Shown piece by piece: positions 1-13,052 of a DNA stretch of 64,000 nucleotides (within the stretch, counting starts at the first letter, position 1; each line of letters starts with the position of its first letter). Location of the stretch: positions 811,001-875,000 of the forward strand of contig NW_027464589.1 of assembly GCF_043290135.1 (NCBI RefSeq), written 5' to 3'. The notes beneath the pieces were generated by a model. The model had not been told where the DNA came from. It did not search any database and worked only from the letters and a program-made list of their open reading frames with translations. The position numbers were made by a program, and so were the translations under genes. This stretch comes from Rhipicephalus microplus. Lineage: Eukaryota > Arthropoda > Arachnida > Ixodida > Ixodidae.

Positions 1-289
1 TTGCTCTCAAGACATTTACACTAAGCACGAAGAGCAGCATTTTCGCTTTCAAGATTCCTGTTCTTTGTAATCACATCGTCCAGTTTCTTCTTGTGCTCCT
101 CAATTGAAGTGAAGGCAAAGTTGAGGCTTTCCGTCATTTGACGCTGATCATTTTTAGCTCACGGATTTCATTCCGTAAATCCCTTTCAAGGGAATCACGA
201 AAAGATTTTATCTCTTGTTTCATCTCTTCTTTTATCTTTAGCAGTTCTGCCTTCATTTCTTCCTTGAGTTTAGCAATGTCTTTAGCCAT
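1..289 (-). pseudogene. LINE first ORF, N-terminal coiled-coil part (decayed)
   Basis: Read on the minus strand, an ATG at 289 opens a lysine- and glutamate-rich stretch (begins MAKDIAKLKEEMKAE) with heptad-like leucine/isoleucine spacing typical of a coiled coil. The frame closes at a TGA at 134-136; a neighbouring frame continues the same style of sequence (ending in SENAALRA) to a TAG at 21-23, so one frameshift separates the halves. The composition resembles the coiled-coil N-terminus of ORF1 proteins of tick non-LTR retrotransposons, which bind RNA and chaperone nucleic acid. No endonuclease or RT is in view because the window ends. A second, clearer ORF1 of this kind lies at 32440-33135. 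Family assignment is inference from composition and the similar neighbour; a host coiled-coil protein is a less likely alternative. Confidence 0.5.
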
Positions 290-402
290 TTTTCAATTCC
301 CGCACAAGAATACAACAAATTACGGATTCACTGTTTGGCAGCAGCGACGAAGCGTAGATATGTAACAAGGTAATAAAATACCCAATACATCTGGAACACT
401 AA

Positions 403-924
403 CCTGCGATAACAGTGCCAGAAGGTTTAGCCCGTGCACACAGCTCTCACCGCTACTGCCAAGTGAAAGCTGCGACAACCACGTAGCTCCGTTGTAGGGC
501 GCAAAGCGTGACGTTGATCCTGGAGACAGGGCGCAGGCGCCGCCGACAATGACGCCTCCTGGTACCAGACCCTGGATTGCTTCGGAGAAGCGGTGGACCG
601 TTTGGACGCTTTTGGTGCGGCTGCTTGAAATGTCCTGCGATAAGAGTGCCAGAAGGTTTAGCCCGTGCACACAGCTCTCGCCGCTACTGCCAAGTGAAAG
701 CTGCGACAACCACGTAGCTCCTTTCGTAGGGTGCAAAGCGTGACGTTGATCCTGGAGACAGGGCGCAGGCGCAGCCGACAATGACGCCTCCTGGTACCAG
801 ACCCTGGATTGCTTCGGAGAAGTCGTGGGCCGTTTGGACGCTTTTGGTGCGGCTGCTTGAAATGTCCTGCGATAAGAGTGCCAGAAGGTTTAGCCCGTGC
901 ACACAGCTCTCGCCGCTACTGCCA
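403..924 (-). repeat. Tandem 232-bp monomers upstream of a LINE ORF1
   Basis: The motif GATAASAGTGCCAGAAGG starts at 408, 639 and 871, giving periods of 231 and 232 bp and about 2.3 near-identical units. Each unit includes the stretch with CCGCTACTGCCAAGTGAAAG. Because 232 is not a multiple of three, open frames through the units shift from copy to copy, which argues against a repeat protein. The array lies about 115 bp upstream, in the LINE's sense, of the ATG at 289, where a LINE 5' UTR and promoter are expected. The role as promoter monomers is inference. Confidence 0.75.
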
Positions 925-2084
925 AATATAAACACCAAATTGCGCCGTGATGAAATGCCACACTAATACAGAAGGATGATCGTTAAAAAACACAGTAGAC
1001 ACCAACAAAGAGAAAGCACGCCCGCTGAAAACACTGGGTTGTTGGTGAAAAAACCTAAACCACAAATGGCAGTATCGGTAAGGGGTACAGTAATCTGCCA
1101 ACAATATCACCCACAGAAATGTGGGAGACGTCAACAAGAAAATGCGAAGCCTGCACAACACACTATGCAGCACAGAAATAACACCAGACCACTGCAGTCC
1201 TCTAGCCATTTGTCCAGGGCCTGGCTTCAGCTTCGCTTTGACCATGAAGCTTATGTCCGCTTGAAGAAATGCACCTACCTATTGCGGTTCCCTTGCTCGA
1301 GTAGGTCGAGCGAGAAGAACCCAACTGAGGCAAATTTGCTAATGAGATGCCTTTTTTTTTTCACATGACTGCACGCAGCTTTCTATGCAGTAGATGTAGA
1401 CATAGCACCAGGTGTATGCAGCTGTCTGGGCGACTGATACATTTGGTCAACGCAGTGTTTTTCTAGTTGGTCACAACAAAAACGGGTGAAGCATATGCCA
1501 CAGGTGTGCTTCTTTCTTCTTAACATGCTACCGTGCACTTCAATGCTGTATGTTGTGGACGCACTGGTCCCACAACACACCTTTTTCCTCTCTGTAGTAA
1601 GTTCCTAATAATCCCAATTTTTCTAATACGTCTGCTAGTGCAGGTTAGATTTTTTAAGAAGCATGTTTGTTGTCGACATTGTAGTTATGGCAACCTGTCA
1701 GCAGTTAGGCGAGTTTCCCTCTCTGTTCCAGCCTGATGTACATGCATAAGTACCACCTCGCTTATGCAGCTGTCTGGACGACTAATACATTTGGTAAACT
1801 GCAGTGTTTTTCTAGTTGGTCACAACACAACGAATGCTTAGCTGCATTTATCAAACATTCAAATATTAAATTAGACTGAGGCTGATTGAGCTGGAATTCG
1901 TGTGTGATCTGTCACTGCTTGGTGAACTTGGCGAGCTTTGTACATTACAATTGTGGACTATTGTCGCTAGTTCGCACAAATTGTTATTCATACATGGGGA
2001 GGTCTGCTGTCTGATTATCTCTTCGCGCTGCTGCTCATTGTTACATTCATGCACTTGTAGTATTGAGGCAGCAGGGGAAGAGCC
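925..2084. other. No gene recognised; contains a dispersed 65-bp direct repeat
   Basis: Short chance frames occur on both strands, none with a recognisable domain. The only structure seen is the pair of direct repeats described separately. Confidence 0.5.
1415..1829. repeat. 65-bp direct repeat pair, 348 bp apart
   Basis: The segment starting TATGCAGCTGTCTGG and ending TTTTTCTAGTTGGTCACAACA occurs at 1415-1482 and again at 1763-1829 with only a few substitutions. The sequence between is not visibly repeated. It could be a partial tandem duplication or the remains of terminal repeats of an old element; no protein coding is evident between the copies. Confidence 0.65.
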
Positions 2085-2241
2085 GAGACGTTATTTATTT
2101 TGCCACTTTGCGCAGCGAAGGGTGCAGCGGGTATACCCTTTGTTGCGTGTCGGTGTAGAGTGTGCATGAATTCTTCATTTCTGGTTGTGGAGTCCCCTCA
2201 CTTGGAGGACTGAAACCTAAACTGTTGTAGATAAGGGCAAC

Positions 2242-2275
2242 ATGTCCGCCGGTTACGGAAAGTCGGAGTATCCCC
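2242..2275 (+). CDS. Possible first coding exon of an unrecognised host gene
   Basis: An ATG in the context GGGCAACATGTCC starts an 11-codon frame (MSAGYGKSEYP) that runs straight into CCCC|GTAAGTTAG, a strong match to the metazoan splice donor. The upstream 150 bp is moderately GC-rich and could be a 5' UTR, although an earlier ATG occurs at about 2165. The exon would end in phase 1. No matching downstream exon could be identified and the protein start is not recognised. A GTAAGT after a short frame can occur by chance, so this is a weak candidate that transcript data would settle. Confidence 0.28.
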
Positions 2276-5200
2276 GTAAGTTAGATAGATGCAGTTTCTT
2301 GACTTGAAACGGTGAAATAAAGCTGAAATCGCTGTTTGAACAGCATCCAGTTCGCCAACAAATTGCTGATCATGCATTCACGCGCTCAGACGTCTCTGCT
2401 ATGGACGTTATCTTGTGCAGGAAGATCCGCATCAAGTGAGCTCACTGATGATGCTTAGCTATTGAGTCGAGCTACTCCGTTTTTTTTCACTAGAGGTTGT
2501 CGTTATCGGTCACACTTGAACGACTCCTTACGCTTAACTAAGCCATCCTAACTTGACTACGCCTTTGACCAAGAATGCAGAGAGTAAACACATTAAAATA
2601 AGATACTCCATGCTACTGTTTTAGGATGACGATGGCGATAATAGTGAGTCGAAATCGAAATCGCACAAGTTTTTATTTCAACTTCTTTTTTAAAGTGCTT
2701 TCGTAACAGTAAAAAAAGACAGGTAAGTCAGCATAAAGAAAGTGAGACAAAAGTAGTTTGCAAAGAACCGAATTACTGTACGCACTAAAATATCCGTAGG
2801 ACAACGCTAGAACTTGTACGGCGCAACTTAAGTTTCAGTTACGCATTCGTCACGTGCTTTTTTGCAGCTTCATGATGCGTTTTTACGATGGTTTCTATGT
2901 TGCACTCATCAGATATCAACAAAACAAAAATGTAGTCATGATTATTACGAATTGCACAAAGAATATATAAAATTACCTAGTTATAGAACAAGCAATGCCC
3001 TTTAGGATTGGTACTGGCTTTATTTGTCTCGCAGACAATACATTGTCAACTTCGGGTCCCGCCTTGCATCATGGGATGTTACAGTCACATGATAGCATTT
3101 TGCGCTCAAATAATGGAGGATGCTGCCGCGGTCCTCTCATCAGTAGTTAACAATGTAAAATTTTAGCTTATATAGAGTCTGCATGGCTGCATTTTTTGCC
3201 TTTGTGTTTTGCGGTGCCCCCTCCTGTCAGTGTACAACTAATAAAGGCATTCGGTGGCGGCTACGGCTTCCACCTGACCACTCTTCACGTTGCATGAGCG
3301 GGTAAGCACCGGGTTTGCAGTGTTGTCTTTAGTAGCCCTTTTTGCCATCGCATGTTTCGTTGCGCTAATTGTGACGTAGGTCACGTTCACTGCTGGTGTA
3401 ACACGAGCACTTTTGATCGTGATTTGGCTCCCGAATTGCGATTTGACTTTCATTTCGGGCCAACTAGATCCAGAATAATTTGCACCGCTTAGCAATGGTC
3501 ATTGTTTATTGTGATCAAAAAATAAGATTGGTCGTCGTTCTCTTCTCGCGCTATAACTTTCGTCATGTCATACCAACTAGCCCAAACTGCCACACTTCCA
3601 AAGCAACCTTTTGGACGCGTAAAAGTGCTCGTGTGACACCGATGCAATATACTGTATGCAGCCAAAAATCATAAATGTGTCATTTTTGCCTACATTCACT
3701 GTACGTGTCATTTTGCGTACACTTATGTAGTGTATACAATGTATGTACTAAATAAAGTAAAATGATATATATATTATTCAAATCTCAGAATCATTGTTAA
3801 GTTGCTCTGTGTGATTATGTGTGCGAAAAATTGGCCCTTTGATAGAGTGGCAGCCACTTCTTCATTCAAACAACGATTTCGCCATGCTTCCCCGGGCCAC
3901 CAGTTTTGCCGTAACCTCTTCTGTCGCGTCTATTATCATAGCCTTCTGCGTTTGGCTCAAGTCAGCGTTACTAGACTTGTACAAGTTTCTTCGTTTTATA
4001 GCATTTATATAACTTTACTCCAATAAGTCTGTCAGGATAACAAGTATGATTATGGCAGTTGAAAGAACCGCAGCCAGCAAAGCGTATTCCTATCGACGTG
4101 ATGACGTGCAGCACAACTGTTCACTTGCTTTAATCACTTGCAAATAATAGAAAAGTGAATAAATGAATGCTACTTTGTTAATAATAGTGTAACCAATTTC
4201 AACACTCGAACGCTAACCACTGAAATGTTGACCATTACTTGAATGACTTAATGTTTATTAATTAACAAAGTGTAAAACCCCCTGATAAAGACTACTTGAA
4301 GCACTACGCTGTCTTCAAAGCCACCTAAAATCCCATTTATAGATTCGTAAATGTCTTGTCACTGTTCTTTGTATACTATAAAGGTTTCATGAAGTCTATC
4401 TTTAAGACAGCGTTCCATGTAGCTCCTGCTGCATGTCAGTGATTCTGTACATCACGCCTTTACTTAGGGTTGCATACTTCTGCCTGTAATGAGTGCGGCA
4501 GTGTTTTCTTCCTTTCATCTGATCGATGAATCTGCATTGGTCAGAAAGTTTTAGGGGCCATAAACACTACTTCTACTCCACCGCTTTCTCTCTATTTTCT
4601 AGTAGAGTTTATGAGCAACGCTGTGCATGCTAAGTGCGACTGCCACCTTCTTTTTGTAACAGCCCTTCAGATGGTCTGTAGCTCCTTTCTACGCCTAGGA
4701 TACCTCACATGCTTAAGCAAATCCTCGGATAGTGGCAACTCCTCTTGAGTTGAACCTGTAATATGAAATCTTGACACTTACTTGGAAATTGCTTCTATCA
4801 CCTTGTGTTAAAGTGATCCACACAGAGCACTCTGCAAGGCCATGTGCATGGCCGCCCTCTTGGCCATTTTTTGTGTGTCCCAACAAGAAAGGAATCAGTG
4901 GCTTCTATGAACGAGACTTATACCGCCAACTTGTGCACCATTTTGCAAAAATCTGTGTTAAGCACAGGGATTCAATTGTGAAGCACTTCGGAATCTCATC
5001 TGTTGCCACAAGATGCTGGAGCTTGTACTGTGAAAATTTCATACTGGGCTTAACATCCTACTTCCAGTTCACAGATTCTACCAAATTGAACAGTAAAAAA
5101 TTATCCATATAGCACAAGACTGTACAGCACTGAAAACTAGCAATCTGTTATTATTGTTCCTTTGATTACTGGTCAAGTGCAGGTCTCTAAGAATTGAAAC

Positions 5201-8200
5201 AGTGCTCGATTCAATACAAATACCCGGCCTTTACAAATGCACCTTTATGACCTAGCCAGAAAAGGCGGCCTTACGTAACAGCATGAGAAATGCTTCCAAA
5301 CACCTGCCAGTGACCTTGAACACTTTCCAGGGAAGGATACTGCTCACAGAAATTCGAAAGCAGCTTTCACACAGAACAGTATATTCTTTGCGCTGGCTGG
5401 CTGTTTATACTTGGTAAATCGCATCATTGATTTTTATTGACTTGTACTTGACCTGTGCTGAAAGAAAAATAAGTATGAATAAAAGGTTCATGACTTCTTT
5501 TGCTGTGAGATAGTCCTGCGTTGTGGATGATTTTTTGGTGTTTCACCAGGCAGAATCAATAGGCGGGGAGTAGAATGTCGTGCCAACTTTGAAGCTTTCT
5601 CAGGATGTGCTCCAACTTCTTGAAGTAGCGTAGCTGCTTCATGAATGAGGCACGATTATATACTTGAACTTGAGTTGGTTTCTCACAGAATAACACTCAT
5701 ATTGGTGGTATGAACCTTGTGCCTGGAAGCCATCGCTGATTTTGTGTCACGGTATTTACAAGTGGCTGAAATGCGGAACATGCACTTGCCTTTGCAGTAT
5801 GCTCTGTGGCAATCGACTCATATCAAACAAGGTGGATGATGCATTCTCCGAGTAAATATCCCAATTTAGGATTGCGAATTTCACTCAACATGTATTGTTG
5901 TAGCCTGTAGGTAGCTGTTAATTTTCTTACGTATGTGATGGATCCTAGGCGTGAAGACTAGAAGGCTGACCACATCAAAGGCCCAAGAAAAGAATAAGGC
6001 AACTGCACACTTTGCATGTACAGTGTGTCTCGCAGCCTCAAGGAGGTAGGGAGAAAGTGTTGAAGTACAGGCAATGTACTTTCATGCCTGTACAGATCCA
6101 CCTCTTGAATGAACTAAAAAGGATGCAGCATTGATCACAGGCAAAACTGCGTAAAATGTATTAAACACATGATGAACACAATCCCTTTAACCAAAAAATG
6201 AGCCCCTAAAATTTCCTTTTGTTCATCCATAGCGAGGGTCTCGTTCCCGTAGACGTAATGACTTTAGATAGTGTAGGAGGGCTTATTGTCAGCTACTAAC
6301 ACGTAGGAAGATCACTTGCTACGAACTGTGGCCACTAACACTCCCTGGTTTACGTGCTCGGACACTCGATAATGTCGTCAAGAGGAGAGCCGCCGCTTTA
6401 GTTAATTTACAAGAGCATCGAATGCATTATCTGAAGGTTGTAGTTTCAGTCTTTGCTGGTGGAAAGTTGTGTGTTTGTCTACCTTAATTTCTGAACATTT
6501 TTATCGCAATTGCTGTACATTAGTTAGAAAGCTACTAATAACGTCTCCTATGGTTTTCATGGGCTGATTCTCGGTTCTCATTGAAAAACTGTGCATACAT
6601 CTGCACTGCTTTGTAAGAAATTTCAGTTGGAAGATGGTGCTGCATCTTTGTATCTTTGGTCCCTCCAGTTGCATGTGCTCGGAAGAGCCTTTGCAGGCGA
6701 GTTGACTTGTGGGATAGATATGCGGTAGCATGGTTGTTGTCTACAAAATATTAACGAGTGATAAATGCTGGAACACACTTAAGTTAACTTTACAGTGCTT
6801 GTCCTACCAACAATTGCAGAACACCCCTTTGGCTTCTGTCTAAACAACCCACTGCTTTCTACATTATAAGTTTGTGTTGGCTTCCACAACCCTTGCAAGC
6901 GCTCTCCTAGCAAACTTCTTCAAATGAAGAGAGGGCAGACTTGCATGGGAGCGCAGAGGCTGATGTCCTCGCTTTGGCTGCGCATTTTTATGGGTTATGC
7001 ATATTTACATCTGAGAGGCAATTATCGCTGAACCCAGAAAGCCTTCATTGTAGAAAGTTGTCTGTGTGGTGACAACGTCCATGCTGTTTTGTATTCATGT
7101 AGCCAGCTATGTTCGCATGAAAACCACGTTACGCAGAAACCACAACGTGCTGGCAAATATGCCGAAAGTTTATTTTTCACAAAACGTTCTTCCTCCCGGA
7201 ATCTTTCTTTTATACACAGGCACATTTGCCTGCAAATTGTGGTTCCTGCAAGTGTGAGGCTAGGTTTTTCTGATTATCCTTCCTTTGAAAGAGTAATCAC
7301 ACCTTAGCACGTAAACTTATAAAAGCATTTTCCACTACAAAGAAGAAAGGTACACATGTTGGTATTACATCTGTTGCTCTGCGTGGTGGGGAATGTCATT
7401 CTTCAGAATCCTTTTTCGTTTGGTGGCGTTTTGTCATAGTTCTTTTGTTGACAATCTCATCGCATGTTTTTGCCTAGCATGTGAGGCAATGTGCGTGCTC
7501 TGATTTTGCGAGAATAAAGTTAGTGGCTAGTGACGCCCTTTTCGCTTTGTCCTCAATTTTCTTTTCCGATGGTATGCATCTTTTTAGAATTAAGTAATCA
7601 TTTACCGACTAGCCCAACAAAATGATTCATAAAGGTGGCGGTCCTTCTCCGGCAGCACCCACTCTGCATTTTATTTTCTGTTTGATATTAACTGTTTGAG
7701 TGTAGTGATGTGAAATGCATTGCATTAGAAAGCTTACATTCTCAACTTTCTAAGGACAGCTCGTATTTTTGTCTAGTATGAAGTGGTTTTGCATAGCTCT
7801 CACAACAGCGCAAGCAAAAACCAGTGCTATTGCTGAACAACCCTCCGTTGCACTGGAAGTGTAGCAAAACTGTCCAACATAACCAAACCAAATTTCCCGG
7901 GCCTTTTCATATGCATTATATATTATGCAAAGTTTCTATGAAGAGATTTAGACAGTAAAGCAATCAAAAAGTCTTGCAGGTTTCAATACAAATGAGCAGA
8001 ACAATGTAGGCTCATGAGTGAATATTTTTTTTTTGCGTTGAACAACAATATTGAACGGGTTTCCAGACTACAAAGTACTTAATGTTTATGCGAAGTTGTT
8101 TCGCGTTCTGACAAATCGCTCACGAATACTAACTGCTTGAATTCACAAATTTTTAGATCCACTTGTTCGGGCATTATCGACAAGGTGGAAAAACTATGCA

Positions 8201-11200
8201 AGATGAAAATCTGAAATTTTCATTATTAAAGCAGCAAGCCTCTCGATGCCGAGAAAATTGTCATATTTTATTAGAAAATTATAAGACAGAGTGCCTGTAG
8301 CTCAATTTTCTGCTTGCCAGGTTTGAGCTAATTCACTTTTTTTCTTTTATTGCTAATTCACAATTATCGCACAGTAGCAGGACTGTCATGTTTTGTAATT
8401 ACCAGGGCTCACTAATTTTGCGTAACAGCGCTGGACTCAAAATATTTTGAACAAATAATATGTATTGCACATATTTTTTAGTGGTGCCGTCCTTCTTGAA
8501 AAGAACCATGAAGCTGTGTAGCGTCAATTCTGACGTTTGTCAAAAGTGATGCCGCTGAACATGACTATGAGACCGTAACACGTATGGGTTATTTCTCCAG
8601 ATTTCAGACCTCAGTGCCAAGTGGGTAAATTTAGTCGCTACGTCTCCTATACACAATGTAAACAGAGGCTGCTGAAAAAGAAAAGAAAGAGACGGATTGA
8701 CAAAAATAAAGAAGGGAACAAAGCGTGCCACATTCCTAACCAAGTGTTTTGGCAATTATGCCGAGGATTCCAGGACCTGTTAGGCTGCTCGCCTTTGTAG
8801 CCAGGGGACTGAAGAAGCGTTTCTGACGTACACTGTAAACTTGACCTTGCCTTCTTCTATATTTGAGACTCGTAGGACATTACCTGGTGGTCTTTCTTTC
8901 GCGGGCAGGTGAGGAATGTTTGGCAGTGTGTGTACCATGTGACACTGGTTGAAGGTTAGTATAACATTGGACCTTTTCGAGAGACTAGTCTGCACATGTG
9001 AAGGAGTGGCCACATGACGCGCGTCACGTTTTTTTTCTTGGGAAAGAAAGGGAGGTCACAAGGCCAAGCAGCCTCTATAAAGGTTGCACAGAGTGGCGAC
9101 AGTTGCTAACGAAGAGGTAGGTTGAATCGTCTGCAAATCGTTCCTGAAAGATACTACGCCCCCAAAATTTTTTACCAGTGCGTGGAGGATAACTTGAGAG
9201 GCTACAGACCCCCAGTTTGATTTCAGTGACCTTCATAGAGGTGCTTTTCAGACTTGAAAAGGACCCTTTGACAAGTTTGTGGATAGTTTGCGGGCAAGTT
9301 GGTGAAAGACGAACTTGCATGGGTGCAGTAACTATAATATAAACTTGGAGGTAATGAGACATATTTCCTTGACTGCAGCAAAAAGGGCGGATGGCTGCGT
9401 CAGCTCTATAGCGCTCCCAGCCACGCGCAGCAAAACGAACGTGAAGCGTCTTGACACCTTCTAAAATTTGGAAAAATAATTTTCAGTATGCAAACATATT
9501 AATAAAAATGTGTTTGCAAGCGTAATGCTTAGTCTCCAATCATGGTAACACATCTACTGCGAATGATCATTGTGTCCTCGAAGATCATTGATGTGATGCC
9601 AATTGCTTGTTGTACTGGGCAGTGACTGGTCTAGCAGAGAGGTAGCAGGAATAAAGCTTGAACTGCACGAAATAGACAAGAAAGTACCATTTACCTCTAG
9701 CAAAGCTAAGCTTTGGCAAATAATCTGTTTGCTCGTGTAGATCATGTTATATCTTACTTTCTAGGCATTCAACCTTCACTGACCATTGCGGGACATAACG
9801 CATTTTCTCTCAGCATTGGCCACCATTGACAGCTACAAAATGAGATGTTCGCAGAAAACGTAGACGCACTCAAGCGTATTTCTTCATTGAACTTCGAGTG
9901 CTCACTTGATGCAGCCACAAATGTGTGCGCCGCCTATTCCCCTGCACCTCCCAAACGACAAATGTCATATCCGGACTGGTTTTGCAGCTTCCACACTCAC
10001 TAAGGCAAGGGTCCCAATCAGCTAGGGTGTTGTTCAGACACTCAAGATGGTAAAAGCACAAAAAGAATGGGAGTTGGGGAGCCAGTTTCATGTTTAAAAC
10101 AAAAGAATTGAAACCTTAAAAAAGGCAGTGCGTAAGCTTTCGCGATAACCATATCACATGCTAGTGCTTCGAGTACTCACATAGGTGAGCGCTTATGAAG
10201 CAATCGTTTCGTGTGATCAGTTCATATACCACAACACTGTGCTGCTGTTCTAAAACTGGAATGAAAATATCAGCAGTACCATGTGCACAAACTGATCAGA
10301 TTCTGACAGTTCTACCGTCGCAATCCTGAAAGCCCCATAAGTGCGCAGGTGGAGTGTGAAATTCCTCTTCCTAAAAGACTCCCAAGACCCCATATGCATT
10401 TGTCTTAGAGAATGTTAACGCCGAAGCATCCATTCTTTCCTGCTTTTCGGTCGACTGTATTCCCTCGCCAAACGCTTTCTTCACCTCATGCTATTCATCA
10501 GTTTCTCGGGGATCTGCCCAATTTAGACCCAGAGGCGATGTCACTTGATGACGTCATGATTTTAAAAATTTTGGTGATCTATGATGTCAACCAATGATTT
10601 TATTAAGCACTTGTGTAGACAACGACAGGTACTTTTCTCGCCTGATAAGGCCTGTAAACATTCCCGACCATGTGTATTGTGCTGTTTAATTTCTAGGAGC
10701 GCGCGAATATTATTAACTTTCCACACTAAATGGAATGCTGCCTTATGCATATAAAATTAAATACCCACTTTTTGGGTTAAAAATCTGCGTGAAAATGATA
10801 TTATTAGATTTGTTGTTCAAAGTTCACGGGTACAAGTTTGCATCTATCTTACAAATTATTTGCAGTGGCAGTGGAACTAGTTTTATAGCTGAAATAATTG
10901 ACTCTCACATGTTTCTCTGAATATGAGCACTGCATTCGTGTATGTAAGTGTGAGACCGCCCTATAAGTATGAATGTTGCGCTGCTTGACCTCATCTTTCC
11001 CTCTGTCGGCTCACCACGCTTTCACCACATCCTGGCCGATGTCACTTCAATCCCCATTCATATTCTTGAAGGTTTCAAGCAGCTATGTGAGAAATAAAAA
11101 GAAAGTGGCAACCGATGTATCTGTTTAGCGATGCATGAGGCTAGTATTGTTTTGGCTGCCAAATTCTTTCCACCGTTCATGCCCATGAAATCACCATTTT

Positions 11201-12779
11201 TTTCCTGACTGCAAGGCACGAAAAAGGGGCTTTGCGTAATGATAGCCAGGAAGTAGTAAAAGATAGTTTGCTGGGTAGCTTCTTTATGTAGAGACATAAG
11301 AATCAAGCGGACCATGCGCAACACCCGCAGTATTTGTGCAGAGGGGTCTACTGTTAAGGGGAATGCCGGAGCACGTGTTATCTGCTCTCGTGTTTTCTTT
11401 TCCAAACTGCCACGTCTAGTGGCCGCGCGATCAAGTAGAGGAGAAGAGATTTAACATCCCCTGAAATGGGTTCGAACCTCGCCAGCTACCACTTTCTCTC
11501 AACTCACTACATTCTCCCGGTAGGGTTTCTAGAACGAACATGAATAGCACCGGCAGTGAAGAATGCTACCGGCTGGAAAGTTAAGCCCCAAAAAGGGGGC
11601 CAATTTAGCACTTCTGTTGAAGGAAGAGTGCACTATGTAAGGCAGAGGTGTAGAAAGGACTGAAGCAGGGCAGGAAGCTTACATTTCCTGCAGCGACGTC
11701 TGGCATCATGCCCGTCAAGGTGCTGCCTCACAAAGACTGGTGCGAAACTGCAGCCTTCTAGCAATGTTTCAAAAATGCAGGCAGATCTTCAAAAACACTG
11801 GAAGTAAATGGTTTATCGGAACAGAAGCTGCTCTCAAGTAGAATTTTGATGCTTCTTTCTTTTTTTCCTGTTTTTTTTTTCAGCATGATTTAGGCTCCGA
11901 CAAAGGCAATATAAAGTGATGCATATTAGGCTAATTTGAGTGTCGGGGAGACGGTATGTTGTAAACGAATTGTCGTAAAATGCAGATATTCTGTTGCTTT
12001 CCACGAGGCAAAATGTTGCTAACATAATTTATACCAGTATAACGAAGGCTAGGCTTTGTAGGTGATTTAGCCATGATTTGTTGTGAATCTGCAGCTTAAC
12101 TGAATATTCAAGAGAATGCTTCTGCGAAGACACTGATACGGCGTCTTCATGTCGAGGAAGTACATAAATTTTTATTCTTATAAGACAAAGTGTAGAGCAA
12201 AAAATAAGCTTGTCCTATTGTAAAAAATTGGAAAATTTCATATAACGGAAATGCATGAAATTGCGTCAAGTTTGTTTTGATGCTTTAAATTTATAAAGAG
12301 CAATCTGACAGAATGAGCACCACTCGTTGAGCTAACTACTAACCAAAAATTTGGTTGTCAACTGTTGCACTTCTTGAATTAACACAGGTGATGTTGTCAA
12401 ATAGCAGAGACGCCAAGATAACAATTTCCAAAGAAACAGTTCACTGGCATTAGCATAATTATAGGATGATAGATTATTGGTAGTGATAGCATGGCATGAA
12501 TGCTGAGTAGCAATGTTTATTTTGCCTCAGGAGTGAATTATGTGCGCAAAGATAAAAATCGGGTCTATATATGTTTGTTTCTTGTTTGAATAAACAATTT
12601 ATTTCTCTGGAAATATTTGAACATATGCCAAATTAACATGGAATAAATCTCTGCTCCTTGGTGATTATAATATCTACTCCGACTATAAAAAACAAAATAT
12701 ATCAAATATACAAAGACGTGTCACCTCCTCTGTGAGTGGCATCCTCAGTGTGCACTTGCACCAAATTTGTGGAGGCGAC
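2276..12779. other. Gene-poor AT-rich DNA, intron- or intergenic-like
   Basis: Only short frames without domains are present on either strand. The longest (4771-5112, plus, 113 codons; 11058-11405, minus, 115 codons) show no recognisable motif or convincing codon bias. No tRNA, rRNA or mobile-element hallmark was recognised. If the candidate exon at 2242 is real, some of this may be intron. Confidence 0.5.
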
Positions 12780-12806
12780 CCGATTCAATGGTAGTCTCAT
12801 ATGTGT

Positions 12807-13052
12807 CTACTCATCCGGATAGAGGCCGTGATTGTTGTTGCACGCTAGCTGGTCACGACGGTCTAACCGTGACTTGAAAAGCTTTCTTTTCCCTCTCTTC
12901 TGTTCCCAGGCCAGGGTCGTCGAATTACGGAAGTCGAAGGCATGCTCCATTTTTAAGCAGTGTTTGATGAGTTTGATGATCAGTGTTTGATGAGCAGTGT
13001 TTGATGACATGTGAGAGAACTTCGCCACTTTTCCAAAGATGCGCATAACCAC
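12807..13052 (-). pseudogene. Penelope-like element fragment, C-terminal endonuclease tail
   Basis: A minus-strand frame of 81 codons carries a run (KHCLKMEHAFDFRNSTTLA) followed by KRGKRKLFKSR. This resembles the segment after the GIY-YIG endonuclease of Penelope-like retroelements, where an H-x-FDF-x-xTxxL motif precedes a basic KRxxxE-type segment. Here the usual glutamate after the basic run is replaced by lysine. No RT and no GIY-YIG core is visible nearby, so this would be a short 3' remnant. A run of short direct repeats built on CAGTGTTTGATGA (about 12958-13006) sits inside it. Assignment is from motif memory only. Confidence 0.4.

Noticed and set aside
320..781. Minus-strand frame of 153 codons with repeated protein segments
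   Set aside because: The repeated segments reflect the 232-bp DNA tandem repeat, whose period is not divisible by three, so phase is not kept between units.
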